Positions 49,200 to 50,196 of a DNA stretch of 50,196 bases are shown here, piece after piece. Within the stretch, counting starts at the first letter, position 1. Each line of letters opens with the position of its first letter. Under the pieces are notes generated by a model, which was not told the DNA's origin, did no database searches, and saw nothing but the letters and a program-made list of their open reading frames with translations. The stretch comes from Burkholderiaceae bacterium (lineage in GTDB: Bacteria; Pseudomonadota; Gammaproteobacteria; Burkholderiales; Burkholderiaceae_E). The stretch covers positions 1-50,196 of the forward strand of contig JAHEMI010000003.1 of NCBI GenBank assembly GCA_024643785.1, in the 5' to 3' direction. A program made the position numbers and the translations under genes.

Positions 49200-49802
49200 A
49201 TGGGTGATTCGGAACAGAAGGTCGACTCCTCCCGGCGTACGGCGATTGGAGTCACGTGCGCCATCGGCGCCGTGGGCGGCGTCGCGGCGGCAGTGCCGTT
49301 CGTGAGCACTTTCGCCCCCTCGGAGCGGGCACGGGCGGCGGGCGCGCCGGTCGAAGTGGAAATCGGCGAGATCCAGCCCGGCGAACTCAAGCGCGTCGAG
49401 TGGCGCGGCAAGCCGGTCTGGATCCTGCGCCGCACCACCGAAATGCTCGCCTCGCTCAAGAAGACCGACGACGCGGTTGCCGATCCCAAATCGGTACGGG
49501 ATCCCAACAACACCCCCGAATATGCCCGCAACGAGTACCGTTCGATCAAGCCCGAATATCTCGTGGTGGTCGGCATCTGCACGCATCTCGGCTGTTCGCC
49601 CAGCGATCGGCTCACCCCGGGAGCGCAGCCTTCGCTCCCCGACGACTGGCAGGGGGGGTTTCTGTGCCCATGCCACGGCTCTACCTTCGATCTCGCCGGA
49701 CGGGTATTCAAGAACAAGCCGGCGCCGGACAATCTCCCGGTGCCGCCATACAAATATGTGTCTGATACGCGCCTGATCATCGGCAGCGACGACAAGGCCT
49801 GA
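49200..49802 (+). CDS. petA: Ubiquinol-cytochrome c reductase, Rieske iron-sulphur subunit
   Basis: A 200-residue Rieske protein of the bc1 complex. The N-terminus carries a twin-arginine motif, SSRRTAIG, and one helix (VTCAIGAVGGVAAAVPFVSTFAP), so it is a Tat client anchored in the inner membrane. Iron ligands are Cys127 and His129 (CTHLGC) and Cys156 and His159 (CPCHGS). The stabilising disulphide is Cys132-Cys158. It moves electrons from ubiquinol to cytochrome c1. petB follows after 77 bp. Confidence 0.98.
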   Translation: MGDSEQKVDSSRRTAIGVTCAIGAVGGVAAAVPFVSTFAPSERARAAGAPVEVEIGEIQPGELKRVEWRGKPVWILRRTTEMLASLKKTDDAVADPKSVRDPNNTPEYARNEYRSIKPEYLVVVGICTHLGCSPSDRLTPGAQPSLPDDWQGGFLCPCHGSTFDLAGRVFKNKPAPDNLPVPPYKYVSDTRLIIGSDDKA

Positions 49803-49879
49803 CCACCTGGGTCTGTGCCGGGACAGCGCAGGAACGCTGACCGGGGCAGCACCCAAGACCTGATCCGAGGGACATCAAG

Positions 49880-50196
49880 ATGGCGCAGGAAAATCAAGTG
49901 GAGACCACCGGCCTGATGGGCTGGATCGATCAGCGTTTCCCGCTGACGAAGATGTTCAAGGAGCACATGTCGGAGTACTACGCTCCGAAGAACTTCAACT
50001 TCTGGTACTTCTTCGGCGTGCTGGCGATGGTGGTCATGGGACTGCAGATCGCCACCGGCATCTTCCTGACGATGCACTACAAGCCCGATTCGGCGCTTGC
50101 GTTCCAGTCGGTCGAGTACATCATGCGCGACGTGCCGTGGGGCTGGCTGATCCGCTACCTCCACTCGACCGGCGCGTCGGCATTCTTTGTCGTCGT
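49880..50196 (+). CDS. petB: Cytochrome b subunit of the bc1 complex (partial, cut at window end)
   Basis: The first 105 codons of cytochrome b: [30 protein letters not shown], then helix [23 protein letters not shown] and [18 protein letters not shown]. The latter holds His95, one of the heme-binding histidines, in the classical RYLHxxGAS context. GAGGGACATCAAG precedes the ATG. The reading frame runs off the right edge; petC should follow outside the window. Confidence 0.96.
   Translation, partial: MAQENQVETTGLMGWIDQRFPLTKMFKEHMSEYYAPKNFNFWYFFGVLAMVVMGLQIATGIFLTMHYKPDSALAFQSVEYIMRDVPWGWLIRYLHSTGASAFFVV

Overview
The window is a GC-rich (roughly two thirds G+C by eye), densely coded piece of Gram-negative chromosome. 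Gene content and order point to a betaproteobacterium, most likely of the Rhodocyclales / Accumulibacter type (inference from synteny; no search was run). The markers are hisG-D-C-B-H-A-F-I-E-HIT-tatABC-HtrA protease-NIF3-petAB, the mla operon carrying mlaA inside it, the kdsD-kdsC-lptCAB-rpoN-hpf-ptsN-hprK-rapZ block, and TPR-lolB-ispE-tRNA-Gln-prs-rplY-pth. No insertion sequence, prophage, CRISPR array or rRNA gene was seen. No gene-free stretch exceeds about 230 bases.

Layout. (1) About 1-7,030 is a loosely organised accessory stretch: a cyclase-family hydrolase, a WD40-repeat lipoprotein, a FadL-type outer-membrane channel, a DUF423 membrane protein, an Ig-like lipoprotein, a small DUF202-like membrane protein, an SRAP (HMCES/YedK) DNA-crosslink sensor and a DUF167 protein. 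(2) About 7,040-17,890, all on the minus strand, is read as TPR protein, lolB, ispE, tRNA-Gln, prs, rplY, pth, then a MaoC-phosphotransacylase fusion, ackA, a FabH-like condensing enzyme and panC. The pta-ackA start has a striking AT-rich promoter containing a 26-bp palindrome, with a CTGC-N3-GCAG palindrome upstream. (3) About 17,930-20,830 (plus strand) holds mutM and a dynamin-like GTPase. (4) About 20,850-28,990 (minus strand) is the LPS-transport and KDO / sigma-54 / nitrogen-PTS cluster. (5) About 29,030-31,030 is a CPA2 cation:proton antiporter with a TrkA regulatory domain. (6) About 31,150-47,050 (plus strand) is a nearly gapless run of 24 genes: mlaFEDACB, an ABC-2 exporter pair, ibaG, murA, nine his genes, a HIT protein and tatABC. 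(7) The end has a DegS-like protease (minus strand), a NIF3 protein, and the start of the cytochrome bc1 operon (petA complete, petB cut by the window edge).

How the genes fit together. Much of the window serves the cell envelope: phospholipid retrograde transport (Mla), LPS export (LptABC), KDO synthesis (KdsC, KdsD), lipoprotein insertion (LolB), peptidoglycan precursor synthesis (MurA) and isoprenoid supply (IspE). RpoN, Hpf, PtsN, HprK and RapZ form the usual nutrient-signalling module. PRPP from Prs feeds the histidine pathway. The Tat translocase lies just upstream of petA, whose Rieske protein carries a twin-arginine signal and is a classical Tat client.

The best candidates for new biology are the dual-palindrome control region of pta-ackA together with an apparently altered hydratase active site in the MaoC-Pta fusion, an orphan dynamin-like GTPase, a shared promoter motif in front of mlaF and petA, and overlapping divergent start codons for the HtrA protease and NIF3 genes. 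I did not find a convincing wholly new multi-gene system.
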